Source: Antennarius striatus (lineage: Eukaryota > Chordata > Actinopteri > Lophiiformes > Antennariidae). Taken from it: 64,000 nt of DNA. The stretch spans positions 13,235,501 to 13,299,500 of the forward strand of contig NC_090780.1 of assembly GCF_040054535.1 (NCBI RefSeq). Reading direction: 5' to 3'. The notes below the pieces were generated by a model, which was given only the letters and a program-made list of their open reading frames with translations, had not been told where the DNA came from and made no database searches. Made by a program: the position numbers and the translations under genes. Below are positions 1-38,176 of the stretch, piece after piece; position 1 is the stretch's first letter; each line of letters starts with the position of its first letter.

Positions 1-1160
1 TGAGATTCTGGTGAATTATTTTTGAATAGAATTTTGTAAATTACTGCAATTCATGTGAAACAAGACAGCAATAAAATGAATTATGAGTCTTTGAGGATTC
101 TTTGAAGGAAAAGCACTACTGTCACTTTTGTAGTTGAGCTTTCATCATTGATAATGTCACACACTGATGGTAGTGTGATAATAATAGGTCTATAATTTAT
201 TCATTTATTCTGTCAGGACTCAGTTTAGGTTGACTTTACAACTCATCTCCAGAGGTCATCCAGACCATCTTTCTTCCAGGTGATGTTTTTAATCAGTGTT
301 GAATATATAGATCTAAAAAATCAGTATTTCTCTTGATGTTCTGCTTTGGCATCGATGATTCTGTTACATTTGTTCAATGTGCTAAACTGTATGTTTATTT
401 GTATTTATCTTTATATGTTAAGTTTCTAGTATAACTGTATATGTTGGGGGTTGTGTATAGCTCTCAACTCACCCGTTTTATTTTCAGTACTTTATTAAAT
501 TTTTTTTTTTTTTACAAGGAGGCTCAAGTGTTTTGACAGGTATGCAGGAACTGCCTTTTGTGTCTCAAGATGTTTTTATCCTAACGGGCGAATGCATTTT
601 GATCGTCTGATCAGTCTGCTCTTCATAGGTTTTCACCTCATGCAGGAACCAACAACACACACAACTACACAGGTCAAGAATAATTCCTCCCTAGTCCAAT
701 GTAAGAAAACTAAAACAGGTGTGATTTAGTTCAGAAACGTGGGGAGAGACCTTAAAAAAATATCATCTTGACAATGATGACATGATGTAATGTTTTATAG
801 CAAACAGCTCAGAATAAGTAATATAAACTGTGTGTGGACAAATTATTTCCACATAATGTGATTACAGGGTTTTTAAGATAGTTTTTTCAAAGGCTGTTTC
901 TGACTGATGATGCCAATCCAAATCAAAAAGCTTGTGGAGTTTGATATCTTATTTTCATCACATCTAAATATCTCAAACTGTGAATGGTGTTGAATGTTTG
1001 TTAGGAAAACTCTTGTTCAGAGATTGTTTTTTAAAGCTGTGAGTAAAATAAACTATTGACTTCCACTGTACAGCAATGATATGAATGTGCTTAGAAAGCA
1101 ACATGGCTAGAGATTAAGTGTGAGATACTGTTTGAATAAAGAGTTTCTATGTTTGTATTT
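1..1160 (+). other. No coding exon; possible 3' UTR of an off-window gene
   Basis: AT-rich, without useful open frames. AATAAA at 1135-1140 is followed by a GT-rich stretch (tgtttgtattttgtgtac), which fits a polyadenylation site of a + strand gene lying to the left. Confidence 0.25.
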
Positions 1161-2024
1161 TGTGTACATTCTTGTAATTCTACCTTCTGAGTGTGGATGA
1201 TGTCACAGTGCAGACAAGTGTATGGAAAACCACAACATCCCTCGCTCTACTGTTGATAATATATTAAAAAAATGGGACTGATGAAGGCATTAAAATAGTT
1301 GGTTCTGTATCTAAGATAACTGCTGATTTTTCCACAGCTAATTGAAAATGTTCAATCGTCAAAGTTCTATATATTCAAATACAAAGACACTGGATGTACA
1401 TGGCTTCACACATTTCCCAAATATACACACATTAAAAAAATACATGTACTGTATATTCATATGAAGCCTAATTCAAAGAAAGACAGTATTTATACTGTTC
1501 TTAACAATTAAATTACATTTATATATTCATAAATTACATTACAAAATTGTAGGGCATGACTAATCAATAGAATGCACCAAGAAGAGAAGATTTGAAATCC
1601 ACATTTTTATTGGTTAAGTATGCTTTATAAATGAAATTCAAAAGAAAAAAGGTCAAACACATCAGCAAACCAATTAGGCCAGGTGCATTTCTCAAAATTG
1701 CAATACAAATACAGTTAAATAAATTTCAGAAATAAATTAAGGCTGAGTCTCAAATAGGCACATAAGCAGACTCTCAATCAAGATGAATACTAAAGCTGAC
1801 TCAATACAGCAATTCAAAATGAATGGTATAAAATACCTCTAAATAAGGCAGCATCAGTAGCAAAATGTCAACAGGCTTTTCCTTTATAAGGGTAAGCTAA
1901 CGTTCAACTCTGTGTCCTTGACTTGTTTTGCATTTAAATATGTTAGGCTGGAGCTGCTTCGGTGATATGAAAATTCTCTTTTACAAAAGGTACAAATAAT
2001 AATAATAGTAATAATGGATTAGAT

Positions 2025-2486
2025 TTATATAGCACTTTTCTGGACCCTCAAAGACGCTTTACATCGGATCGATTATTCATTCACTCCTCATTGATACTTG
2101 GTGATGGTAACTATGTGTGTAGCTGCAGCTGCCCTGGGGCAGACTGACGGAGGCGTCTACAGCGCAGATTGGCAGCGCAGAATCACCGCATTTTTGTTAA
2201 TAGTCCCGTCTTTGTTCTTTTTAGAAATAAATTTCCGCCCAAAGGTCCGAGTGGGCTTGCCTCGCTTTCCTGCGTCGCGTCCATCTCTGTTGTCAGTCAC
2301 TCAGCTTTTGACGTCTGGCGCAGGTACGAAGTGACGTCACTGCAGCTTACGGGTCACTCAATGGGACAAATTTTACATGCTTCCGCATTGAATTGCCACT
2401 CGCAATTAATTGCATTAATTGTTATAGCGTGTTAATTCGCACCGTAATTAATTTAATTAACGCGTTAGTTAATTAAATTACAGCCC

Positions 2487-2490
<4 letters not shown>
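2025..2490. repeat. Probable interspersed repeat cluster
   Basis: The segment from tagatttatatagcac through ggcagactgacggaggcgtc resembles a dispersed teleost repeat, and the segment ending acgcgttagttaattaaatt, then acagccctaat, resembles the terminal part of a nonautonomous hAT-like element. Both calls come from memory of the style and no ends are resolved. Confidence 0.35.
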
Positions 2491-2492
<2 letters not shown>

Positions 2493-2543
<51 letters not shown>

Positions 2544-2675
2544 TGTATATGATTGTGCTTGTATGTTTCGTTGAATAATTACAATATGGGATATCACAAG
2601 AAAGTTTTTCTCATTATTGTGTACTGGAAATTTAATTTTTAAGAAAAGTATAAATACTCTATTAAAAAAAAATAA

Positions 2676-2717
<42 letters not shown>
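2493..2717. repeat. Two (TA)n microsatellites
   Basis: (TA)n tracts at 2493-2537 and 2681-2717 flank about 140 bp of AT-rich DNA. The second directly abuts the Tc1-like end, whose target is TA. Confidence 0.9.
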
Positions 2718-2722
<5 letters not shown>

Positions 2723-3180
2723 ACAGTGCCTCGCGAAAGTATTGCCCCCCTCAAGAACTTTTTGACATTTTGCCACATTTCAGGCTTCAAACTTAAAGAT
2801 AACAAATTGAAATTTTTTTTTAGGAATCAACAACATGTGAGACACAATCATGAGGTGGAATCAACTTTATTCAACATTTTATGTTGTGTTTACAAATACA
2901 AAACTGAAAAGTAGGACATGCGAAAGTATTGGCCCCCTTTGACTAAATACTTTGTATAACCTCCTTTTGCTGCGATCACAGCCGCAAGTCTTTTTGGGTA
3001 TGTCTCTATGAGGTTTGCACATCTTGAGACAGAAATATTTGCCCGTTCCTTCTTACAAAACAGCTCCAGTTTCTGAAGGTTTGATGGAGATTGTTTGTGC
3101 ACAACAATTTTCAGATTTTTCCACAGATGCTCTATTGGATTGAGGTCTGGACTTTGGCTTGGCCGTTCTAACACCTTTAT
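2723..3180 (-). mobile_element. Tc1-like transposon remnant with transposase C-terminus
   Basis: Minus strand 3174-2890 encodes a transposase C-terminal piece with PSQSPDLNPIEHLWKNLK, which includes the acidic residue of the DDE triad, and then KGGYTKYLVKGG. The sequence at 2723 (acagtgcctcgcgaaagtat) is a Tc1-type inverted-repeat end. The other end and the N-terminal two thirds are missing. Confidence 0.8.
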
Positions 3181-3332
3181 ATGGTTGGTTTTAAACCAAC
3201 CATAGTTTAGTGTATGTCTTGTGGTATGTCCTTTGGTGTCGGTATTTCTTTTTTTATCCAGTATTTATTCATTATGTAATGCCTGAGCAGTGAATATGTG
3301 CAATTTTGTCCGGGATTAATAAAGTATATCTA

Positions 3333-4236
3333 TTTCGTAAGTAGAGACGCGTTTTCCATGCAAATGCCCTAATCCATTCCAAGCCCCCCCAAATTCAGAC
3401 ATGAATGTTTTTGAAAGCATAAAAATGCATCAAAACATGTAACAAATACATGTTACAATTAGATTATTACACAATAAATGAGAGTTGTGCATAACGTAAA
3501 AAACAAAGAATAAAAATGATGGTCATTTACCTTTTAACTGCTGTCCTCATTGTTTTTTGCCCTCTTTGGTTCATACCCTCTTGCCTCACCATGCCAAACA
3601 ACAGAGGGAATTCCAGTCCTCCTTTTGAACTTCTCCAACCACCCACTCGATGCCTTAAACTTCTTAAACTTCCTTTTGTTTTAATAACTTGTCGATTGTA
3701 GATGCATTACGACCATATTGCTTGACAAGATCAACCAAACGCATCCCTTTTTCACGCTTTTATATTATCTCTTGCTTTGTTTGTATGGACAAAAACTATT
3801 TTCTTCGTCTTTTCTTTTCCCCTTTTCTCCGTCAATTTCTCAGGGTCCATAGCGAATACTCCAAAAGTTAATATATTTACGTAAAACTATCAGAACACGT
3901 CATGGGTTGAGGATCGAATGACGAGGACGCTGCATAGACACCTATGCAGCCTGTGCATAGACACCTATGCAGCATCCTTAGCCAATGAGGGACCTCCTCA
4001 TTGGCTAAGAGGAGGTCCCTCTTAGCCAATGGGATGCCAGGGTGCTAGGTAATAGCCAATGGCAGAGCAGCTACAAGAATGAAGCTTTGGGAGCTGCGAG
4101 TAGCTGCCCATACTGTATTTTTACCTTTCGTAACTCGAAATTTCTTTCATAACTGGAGGCAATATTTTCCTGTTGAGGCGTTTCGTAAGTAGAAAATTTC
4201 GTAAGTAGAGACATTCGTAAGTAGAGGTACCACTGT
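3333..4236 (-). mobile_element. Pogo/Tigger-like element with CENP-B-type HTH remnant
   Basis: The right end (attcgtaagtagaggtacca, then ctgta) matches the ends of the copy at 28331. On the minus strand at about 3765-3590 two fragments, KREKGMRLVDLVKQYGRNAS and KASSGWLEKFKRRTGIP, read like the tandem helix-turn-helix units of a CENP-B/Tigger transposase, separated by a stop. The left end lacks a clear terminal repeat. Internal hairpins occupy 3930-4009. Confidence 0.6.
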
Positions 4237-4499
4237 ATATATACATTATGTATATATACAGTGTATATATACATGTATAAATACAGTACCGATGTACTGT
4301 ATTTCTTCTGTATTTTGCTTCTCAAAATGATAATTCCTTTCGTCCACAGACAATCGGACATTACCTGTCTCATGGAAATCCTCCGTCGTACTGAGGATTT
4401 CCCATCATCCTTCGCTAACACGAAGCAGGCATGATGCAGGCATGTACAACAGTAGATGGCGTAGTTTCCCCATTTTAACTACAACTTATTCAACTATTT

Positions 4500-4789
<290 letters not shown>

Positions 4790-4790
<1 letters not shown>

Positions 4791-4890
4791 GTGGTTCTTA
4801 ACCTGGGTTCGATTGAACCCTCGGTGTACGGTGAGTCGGTTTCAGGGGGTTCGGTGGAGACCGAGGTCAAGACAAAACACCCGACACAAT
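4790..4890. repeat. Possible hAT-like MITE end
   Basis: The sequence cagtggttcttaacctgggt and the following gaaccctcggtgtacggtga resemble the end of a nonautonomous hAT element. The opposite end was not found. Confidence 0.3.
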
Positions 4891-5930
4891 GTGTATATAT
4901 ATTTATAAAACAAGCACACCAAAGAGCATTTCAGGTCAGTATTATCTTATGAATTGAGTCAGCAGTCTCAGTGAGTACATTTATTCAACATGGATCAACA
5001 TAGATAAATTTACCTAAGGTTGTTGACAAATGTAGCGTTGTCAGTATGTTAATATTTATTGGTTAATACTTACCTTAGAACAGAAGAAACATCACACTAG
5101 AGAAACACCATATTATCTTGTGTTGATGTAAACCACAATGCTGGCACTGAGTTGGTTTATTTATAACTGCTGGGCAGTTCTAAATAAAATAATATGATGT
5201 AATCTAATCTTATTATAAAATGAGTTTGTACATAAAACATAAATCAATAATCGTACTGTATGCATAGGTAAAATGTGTCTACCAACATCTCTGAATACAT
5301 CAATACAAAATTTAGCAACATGTCACCCATGCCTTGTAGGGTAGTGTAGCTCTTAACTGGATTTCTGCTTTTGACAACATTTGAATTTTAGTTCATTTTT
5401 CATGAGGGAACGACCTGTTCACACCAACACAAGCTCAGTTTGTCCTGGTTTGGATCAATCTGCACAAAAATTTCTCAACTTGTTCCAGAATAACCGTAAT
5501 CTTATTTCAGGGTCTATTTACTGATGTTATTTGAGTTAGATTTTTTGAAATAGCAATTCTCCGTTCTTTGCACATCACCACCTTTGGAAACAAACAAATA
5601 CAATAAATGTGCTTAACATGTTCACACAGTATGCATTGCCTTTTCTTTATTGAATGACTTTTTGGTACATCTTGTCTAATGTGACAATTACCTGTAAAAG
5701 TGCAACTCAAGGAGAGCAAACACATACAAAATAGGCACAGCTGATGAAAATGTTGCATTATAAATGTGAGAATGACTAAGCAATATCAGTCTAACAGTAG
5801 TTAGACTAATATCAATACCTAACAGTAGTTAGATGTTCCAGATTTAAATACATTAGTTGTTCTTACCATTTTAAAGGCCTGGGCTGACTATTTCAGTAAC
5901 ACCTGACTCTAACAGGCCTACCTTGACACG
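4890..5930. other. No gene recognised
   Basis: AT-rich intergenic DNA. The only open frame, about 80 codons on the minus strand near 5.5-5.76 kb, shows no recognisable domain. Confidence 0.4.
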
Positions 5931-6562
5931 TGGATACCTTAACGGAGGGTGTCTTTGATGTGTTCACCGTTGAACCGCCGCTCAAAGGCAGGAGGGCGGG
6001 TCTCTCAGACTACCAGGAGTGAAACGGAGTGTGAGTTAACTCCTGCTTCCCTCCGCGACCCGACGCTACTACGCTGCCATTCCTCAGGTGTAACGTTCAC
6101 GGCCGTTCCTGGACGATAAGTACGCGACATTACAGTGAGACTACAGGTCAGTGAACGAACCGCTACTTCTGGACCGGAACTCCGACCGGAAACAACGGTC
6201 CGCGTGGTCCGCCATCTGCTCCAAGCTTCCACTTCAGTAACGACAATACGGTCACGTTAAGTAATGTAGCTGGACAGACGTGTCCAGAGAATACGGTGTG
6301 TTTTGTTATTGTTATTATTTATGTATAAAATTATTATTATTATTTATGTATAAAATGAAAAGTCAGCGTCCGTTAGACACGCATGACTTTACTTCTCAGT
6401 TCATTTGTGTACACGGTCACACTTTGGCGGGTGACCCACAGGTGGGTGTCACCCGTGGGTCACCCGTTTATCTGTGCCGAACCACCTGTGTCTCCTCTCA
6501 GGTCACTTCCTGGTTCCGCTGCAGTGGTTCTGCTCTCAGGTGGTCCTCCACGATGTCATCCA
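5930..6562 (+). promoter_or_regulatory. CpG-rich patch with candidate alternative ampd2 first exon
   Basis: A local CpG cluster (accgttgaaccgccgc, ggagggcgggt, cgacccgacgctactacgc) stands out in AT-rich DNA. It ends with ATG TCA TCC A at 6553-6562, directly followed by a consensus donor GTAAGTCA. The phase (one extra base) matches ampd2 exon 2, so MSS could be spliced to it. The site may instead belong to an unseen gene. Confidence 0.3.
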
Positions 6563-6569
6563 GTAAGTC

Positions 6570-8732
6570 AGACACCCAATCACAAATTGGTAATCAATCA
6601 CAACTACTTCAACTACTACTATTTCAGTCAATATCGATATGGAACGCTCAGAAAACATAACTACATGTTAATCTAAATAGTCAACTGGACCCCCCCTTCC
6701 CCCCCTTTGGGGAAGTAGTACTAGCTATGACGTCACAAAAGTACAACATGTATTTTTCCAATGAGGTGTGGGGTTATTGTTGGAGGTTACATACTACATA
6801 CAGCTGGATGTTAAGTCAACCCACGTTTAATAAACTCATAGCCAAACTGTATAATATTCAGCATTTAATATTTATCAGCCATTACCGAATTGGGCAGTAA
6901 TCGTTTAAATTACTGCATAATTCGACACAGAATACTGATGTTATTGACTGGTATATCAGAACATTATTCAACTATCCAGATCAGGATAGGTGAGGAGAAA
7001 AGAGTAAATATTTGCAAATTTTTTGTTAAAACACATGAATTGTAGCTTGTTTTTGTAGATTGGTGAAGTTAATTTCATGTTGAGCCCTAGAAACTCTGGC
7101 CAAGCTTCCAAATACACAAAACTGCTGACCTAGAAGAACAAGAACAGATGGCTGTTAGGTATCTGTATTATTTGGTTAATTGTGAACAGATAAAACAGGT
7201 GACAGGATCATTATTATGTAAGGGGTACCCTCAAATGGTCGGTGACTCACAAGCAATGGTGAAGTTCCCCACTTCATGAAACATACTGTAGTAAAAAGAA
7301 GGACACCTCTAATTTGTGGTTTCACTTTTCATTTAAATTCAAGGTTGTGATTACGTTTAGATGACATAAAATCAGGGTTCCTAAAATGCAATGGTGTTCT
7401 TGTTCAGGTAAAACATGTTTTTGTCTTAGTGTCTGAAACTTTTACACCACTAGATGGAGATCTTCACCTTTTATAACTCTGGCTGCAGCAGAAGACAGCT
7501 TTAGGCCCGTATTGTCTTGGTTCATTTGTACAATAAACAGGTGTTATGTACTTCTTATAATGATGAAATGTGATGTGAAAACTCCTCAAATGAAGTAATT
7601 TTAATGCAGCTGATGGTAAAACGCTTTATCACTTTATGTAACACACTGTAGTTTTTAAAAAAGAATGACTTTCAAAACTGATAAGCATTTGTTATCTGTA
7701 GTTTTTCATTCAAACTCTATGCATGTGATCACATAATGCAGTACGATCACATGCATAAAAATTTATTGTGTATAGTGTTTACTGTAGGTGTAAGGATTAA
7801 GCTAAAATTACAAGATATCCAGTAAGTCAGCCCTCCTAATAATTGTAATTCCAATTATTTCATTATAATATTTCATTATTATTATTATTATCATTATTAT
7901 TGTTGTTGTTATTTTATAATAATAATAATAAAAATATGTACCGTCCTTGGCATTTGTCCTCAGGTAGTTTTCTAGTTTCATGGCTCTGAGCAGTCAGTTG
8001 TTCATGGACTCGTCACAGGCATACTTGGCTCTCACAGACCATTGGTCGCCACTATTTATAATACTTCATGTCAGGCGGGCTTGTGCTGTGTGTGTTTAAG
8101 CTTTCTGTCTTCCTTCAGAATTCTCCAGCAGTGAAGGTTGTGAGTATGTTAATCACACAGAGAGGTTTCTGTACTCCTCTACTGTGATATAGCAATCTGC
8201 TTTCTTTTACTTTTTTGTCACCTGCTGTCATGTGGATCTATTTTTCCTGCTTGGATTCTTTTTGTTTTCTACATCTAGTGTATGTGGTGTTATTTTCAGA
8301 CAAGTGGAAAAACTTTTGTCCTTCACTCACCTCGGCACTCAGCTGGCGGGTTGTACTCTGGGCTTGCTAGCAGTCATGCTAGTTACACACTTCGATCTGC
8401 AATGCCCTCCTCGGTGGCTGGTTCCCTCTGCATCAGTTACAGGAAGTTCATTCCCTGGTTGCTAGGGCAACCAAGGAGAATGGCCCATCTGAGCAGGGGA
8501 CCTCTCAGATTGCCTTTCCACTCGTTCTTGTGCAGCTTGCCTGCTGCTGGGCTCGGGGCTGGGAGGAGGAGCCAGCTCTGCAGAGGAACTTGTCCTGGCT
8601 CCGTATGGGTCCCGCTGCCTCGCTGCCCCACCATGACATGCGGCTCCAGCATCACAGCTCCTCTCTCTCTCCTGGCCACTGCAGAGCCCTGACTCACTCT
8701 GCTCCAGATGTAACACAGGCACAGGCAGCAAG
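6570..8732 (+). other. Region upstream of ampd2 exon 1
   Basis: No coding exon before 8733. A GC-richer 5' leader-like stretch begins near 8300. An AAT/ATT-rich patch lies at 7870-7935. Confidence 0.4.
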
Positions 8733-34887
<26,155 letters not shown>

Positions 34888-37840
34888 AACCACAACTAAA
34901 GAGATGCGATGTGACAGTAACAAGTGGTTCTCCTGTCTAGGTCTTAAACACCACCCACCACCACTGTAGAAGTACGCTGCACAGTGACTACACAGTTAGG
35001 ACAGCTCCCAAAAAGCCAAGGATACAGCCTGCCAGAGCGCTTCAGCTTCAGATGTTTTTTGGGTTGAAGTCATTTTCGGGTTGCAGGAAAGGATTTCAAA
35101 GTTATATTATTATAAATTTCTAGATTTATATTCAAGATTCCTCTTCCACCTTTGTTTCCGTCCTTCTCTTACATTTACAGTCTCAGCATGAAAACGAGTA
35201 GAGATCATTTATGGGAAGGAAATGCAGGGAGACGCTCACCAGAGACCCTTCCTTTATTCCTTATTCCTTTATTACACCAGCCTGACCTTTCATGTCCAGC
35301 CACAACTATTAAATGATTTATGCAGTGATATGTTTTAATGAAGATATCACATTGCATGTAGTATCTTAGTAGTACTCGTGTAGCCTGCTACAGAAACAAC
35401 CATCACATTTGAGCTTTCATCACAGCAGACCTGCTCTGCATGTTGTCTGTGTTCCACTTTAGTGCATCCACCATCTCGTTACTCAGACTGATGACAAATG
35501 ACTCTAGATGACCTCCTTAAGGCAGGCTTAACTTTTAAGATAGATAGTACAATTCACATAGACAAGGAAAGCTCCTCTCTGAATGTTGCAGGTGTTTTTT
35601 GATGTGGTTTTAGATCATTTGTTTTCCAAATTGCACATAGAACACTGTTCTTCCTTGACTTTGTCTGTCCAGACAAGAGTCAGAAAACATTCCATTAAGC
35701 TCACTGTCCTTGTCCGCTGTAAACAAAGTGTGTTCCAGTCAATGTTGAATAGATTGTTTCCTGTGAGATATAAAGGGGAAACTTGTACCATAAAGTTTGC
35801 CTGCGGCACAAAAAAATGTGGATGAATTCATCCACGTCGACCAGGAGAATCCCGTCACCCTCACCTCACTGTGGCCATGAAGGTCTCTTCCTCCTGATGG
35901 CCCTCGTGTTGCTCATTCTCTCTCCCAGAGACAAACGAGAACATTTTTTCCCCCTGCATGCAGTGCACTCAGTAGATTTGCACCAAACCAAGACTTCTCA
36001 GTGCCTTTTCATTTTCACCTTTGGGCAGTTTATGCCCAGGTTTTTTCTTTATTGCCTGCATCAAGTATTGCACCACGCTTCCTCAGTCACATACAGTAGA
36101 CCTTTATGCGATGCCAACATCTACATCAATGGGACTGAGCCCAATCAGCTGCATGCTGGGTGAAAATTTTCTGCTTGGGGTGGGGTGTTGTTAGCTGAAG
36201 AAAGTTGATTGGTTTCTAGTTCGGTAATTATAAGTGCTTTTTGCATGACTGCTGGCAAAGTGAGGATGAGTTGCTTACAGCAAGCTGTACCGTAAATCAT
36301 CTGAAATAATTCAGGGCTGCCAACCAGCATTGCAGTCAGGAATCTGTTGCAGGCAGCAAACAGATTTTAACTCCGGCGGGAAAAAGCAACCATGCTGGGT
36401 CATGGTTGATACTGTTGCATGATTCTGTAGCATTTTTTAAACCCAAATCTGATTGAAGCCACGATGACATCGTGTATCACACTCATGATGTAATCAAACC
36501 CGTCCTTGTGGACACTGTCCAACCTGCCATCAAACTGTGAGCATTGTGTTTGAACCTAGACGCCACAGTCCACAATTATTTGATGCCAAGTTTAGGAAAG
36601 AAGTGAAATGTCAGCCTTCATCTGAAAAACCAGCCGTGTTGTGTTAGTAGATCTAAATGTTCTCTTTAAAGGTGGTTGGATCCATCTTTGTTGAACAAGA
36701 ATACTGTAGCTTCCTATAAGTGGAGGGATGCGCTGGGGTTGTGCGCTCAACATGAGGAATAATGTGTTTGGATTTCATGTAGAAATTGTATTTTTGTAAC
36801 AATGACACAGATAAGAGATTTTATATTCACAATATATTGATGTTGAGGTGAACATTTTGTTAAACACTGTAAACTGACATTAAGTCATGACAATAGAATA
36901 TTCCAATATGTTTGTATAATTTCGTTTTTTCTGTCAGTTCTGTTGTTTTTATCTCAGTGATGTTTCTGTTGCTGATGCTTCTCCATTCAGTATTACAGCA
37001 CATCTGCTGCACCTCGGATACGTATGCAGATGATAAGACGACATTTACAGTCATATCTTCTCCACAGTCACACTCACACACTACACTTTGCTTGGTAACG
37101 TATAAGGTAGTGGGAAAATGTGTTGACGGTAACACACTCGAATGTGATTTGTTATCACAGAGAGAAGATGTGGAAGTTTACCTCCTTTTCAAATTTAGAA
37201 CTTGTTCTTTAATCTATTAGTGTTCACATCATGGTTTTATGTAACCTTTTTAAGTCAACACAACCCCACTCATCTGCACTCACAACTTAGGGAGTACACA
37301 GTGTCTTTGACCATCAGTATATGCTACACAATCACAAACTAATCGAAAGCAAAAAAAAAAAATCCTCATGTTTGAACAGCTTGAATCTGTGAATTCTGAC
37401 TTAAAGTGATCTAAAAGATCAATTGATCGTAACAATTTTTTTAAATGCTTTTGGTTTGTTAATTTAGTGATTGACTTTTAAATATAAGAGCTGAGACACA
37501 GATTATTAAGATCCCAACAGAAAATCACACAAGCTACTCAAATGTATTATAGTCACAAAAAGGATATTTAGATTCAAATAAGTGTATTTCCGTTTACCAA
37601 CTCTGTGGTACATTATTAAGTTTGTCAATGCTCACACTCAAAATATATTTGTGTCCATCTGAGATGTTTCTCATGAATTGTTTTAAATCTGTCATCACTT
37701 TTCTATATTTTAATATAACTTTTATGTCATTTGATCAGTAGCCATATTATTTCCTGAAATGGGTTGACAGTGCAGGATAGGAGCCTAAAGTATGTGTAAT
37801 ATCTGAATAATGAAATAAAGCATGTTTGCTCACAAATCCT
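34888..37840 (+). other. ampd2: ampd2 3' UTR with polyadenylation signal
   Basis: About 2.9 kb without a credible exon follows the stop codon. The first canonical AATAAA I see on the + strand is at 37814-37819, so a long 3' UTR ending near 37835 is inferred. No repeat of note lies in it. Confidence 0.45.
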
Positions 37841-37862
37841 TTCCATGCGTGTCAGACATAAC

Positions 37863-37973
37863 TTTATTTACAGGTTTTATCACTTCCATATTGTCCACAA
37901 AGAATCGGCTTTCAGTCCAGCCCACATCCTGTTGCGTGATTCTGACCAGTATTACTGGAGAAATAATTTTATT
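37863..37973 (-). terminator. eps8l3: eps8l3 polyadenylation signals
   Basis: AATAAA occurs on the minus strand at 37973-37968 and again at 37868-37863, 200-310 bp past the eps8l3 stop codon. Use of the distal one would bring the 3' ends of eps8l3 and ampd2 to within a few tens of bases of each other. Confidence 0.35.
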
Positions 37974-38176
37974 TTCCTTTTTATCAGATGACAACATGAT
38001 GCTAACTCTAGTGTTACTCCTCTTCCTCAGTTATGTTGACTCCCAGCAGTACTGGTCCTTCTTAACTGGAAGCCTGTGGTTTTGAAACATAAATCAGTCG
38101 ATGGTGTTTGCACGGTAGTCATCATGAGGATCAATGACACATTGATAAATAACTAGGCCTTCAATCTGCACTGTGT

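Noticed and set aside
2332-2339. CRE palindrome TGACGTCA near 2.3 kb
   Set aside because: It lies inside a probable interspersed repeat with no gene start nearby.
3181-3203. Perfect short palindrome atggttggtttt/aaaccaaccat
   Set aside because: It sits at the broken edge of the Tc1-like remnant and is most simply a piece of that element.
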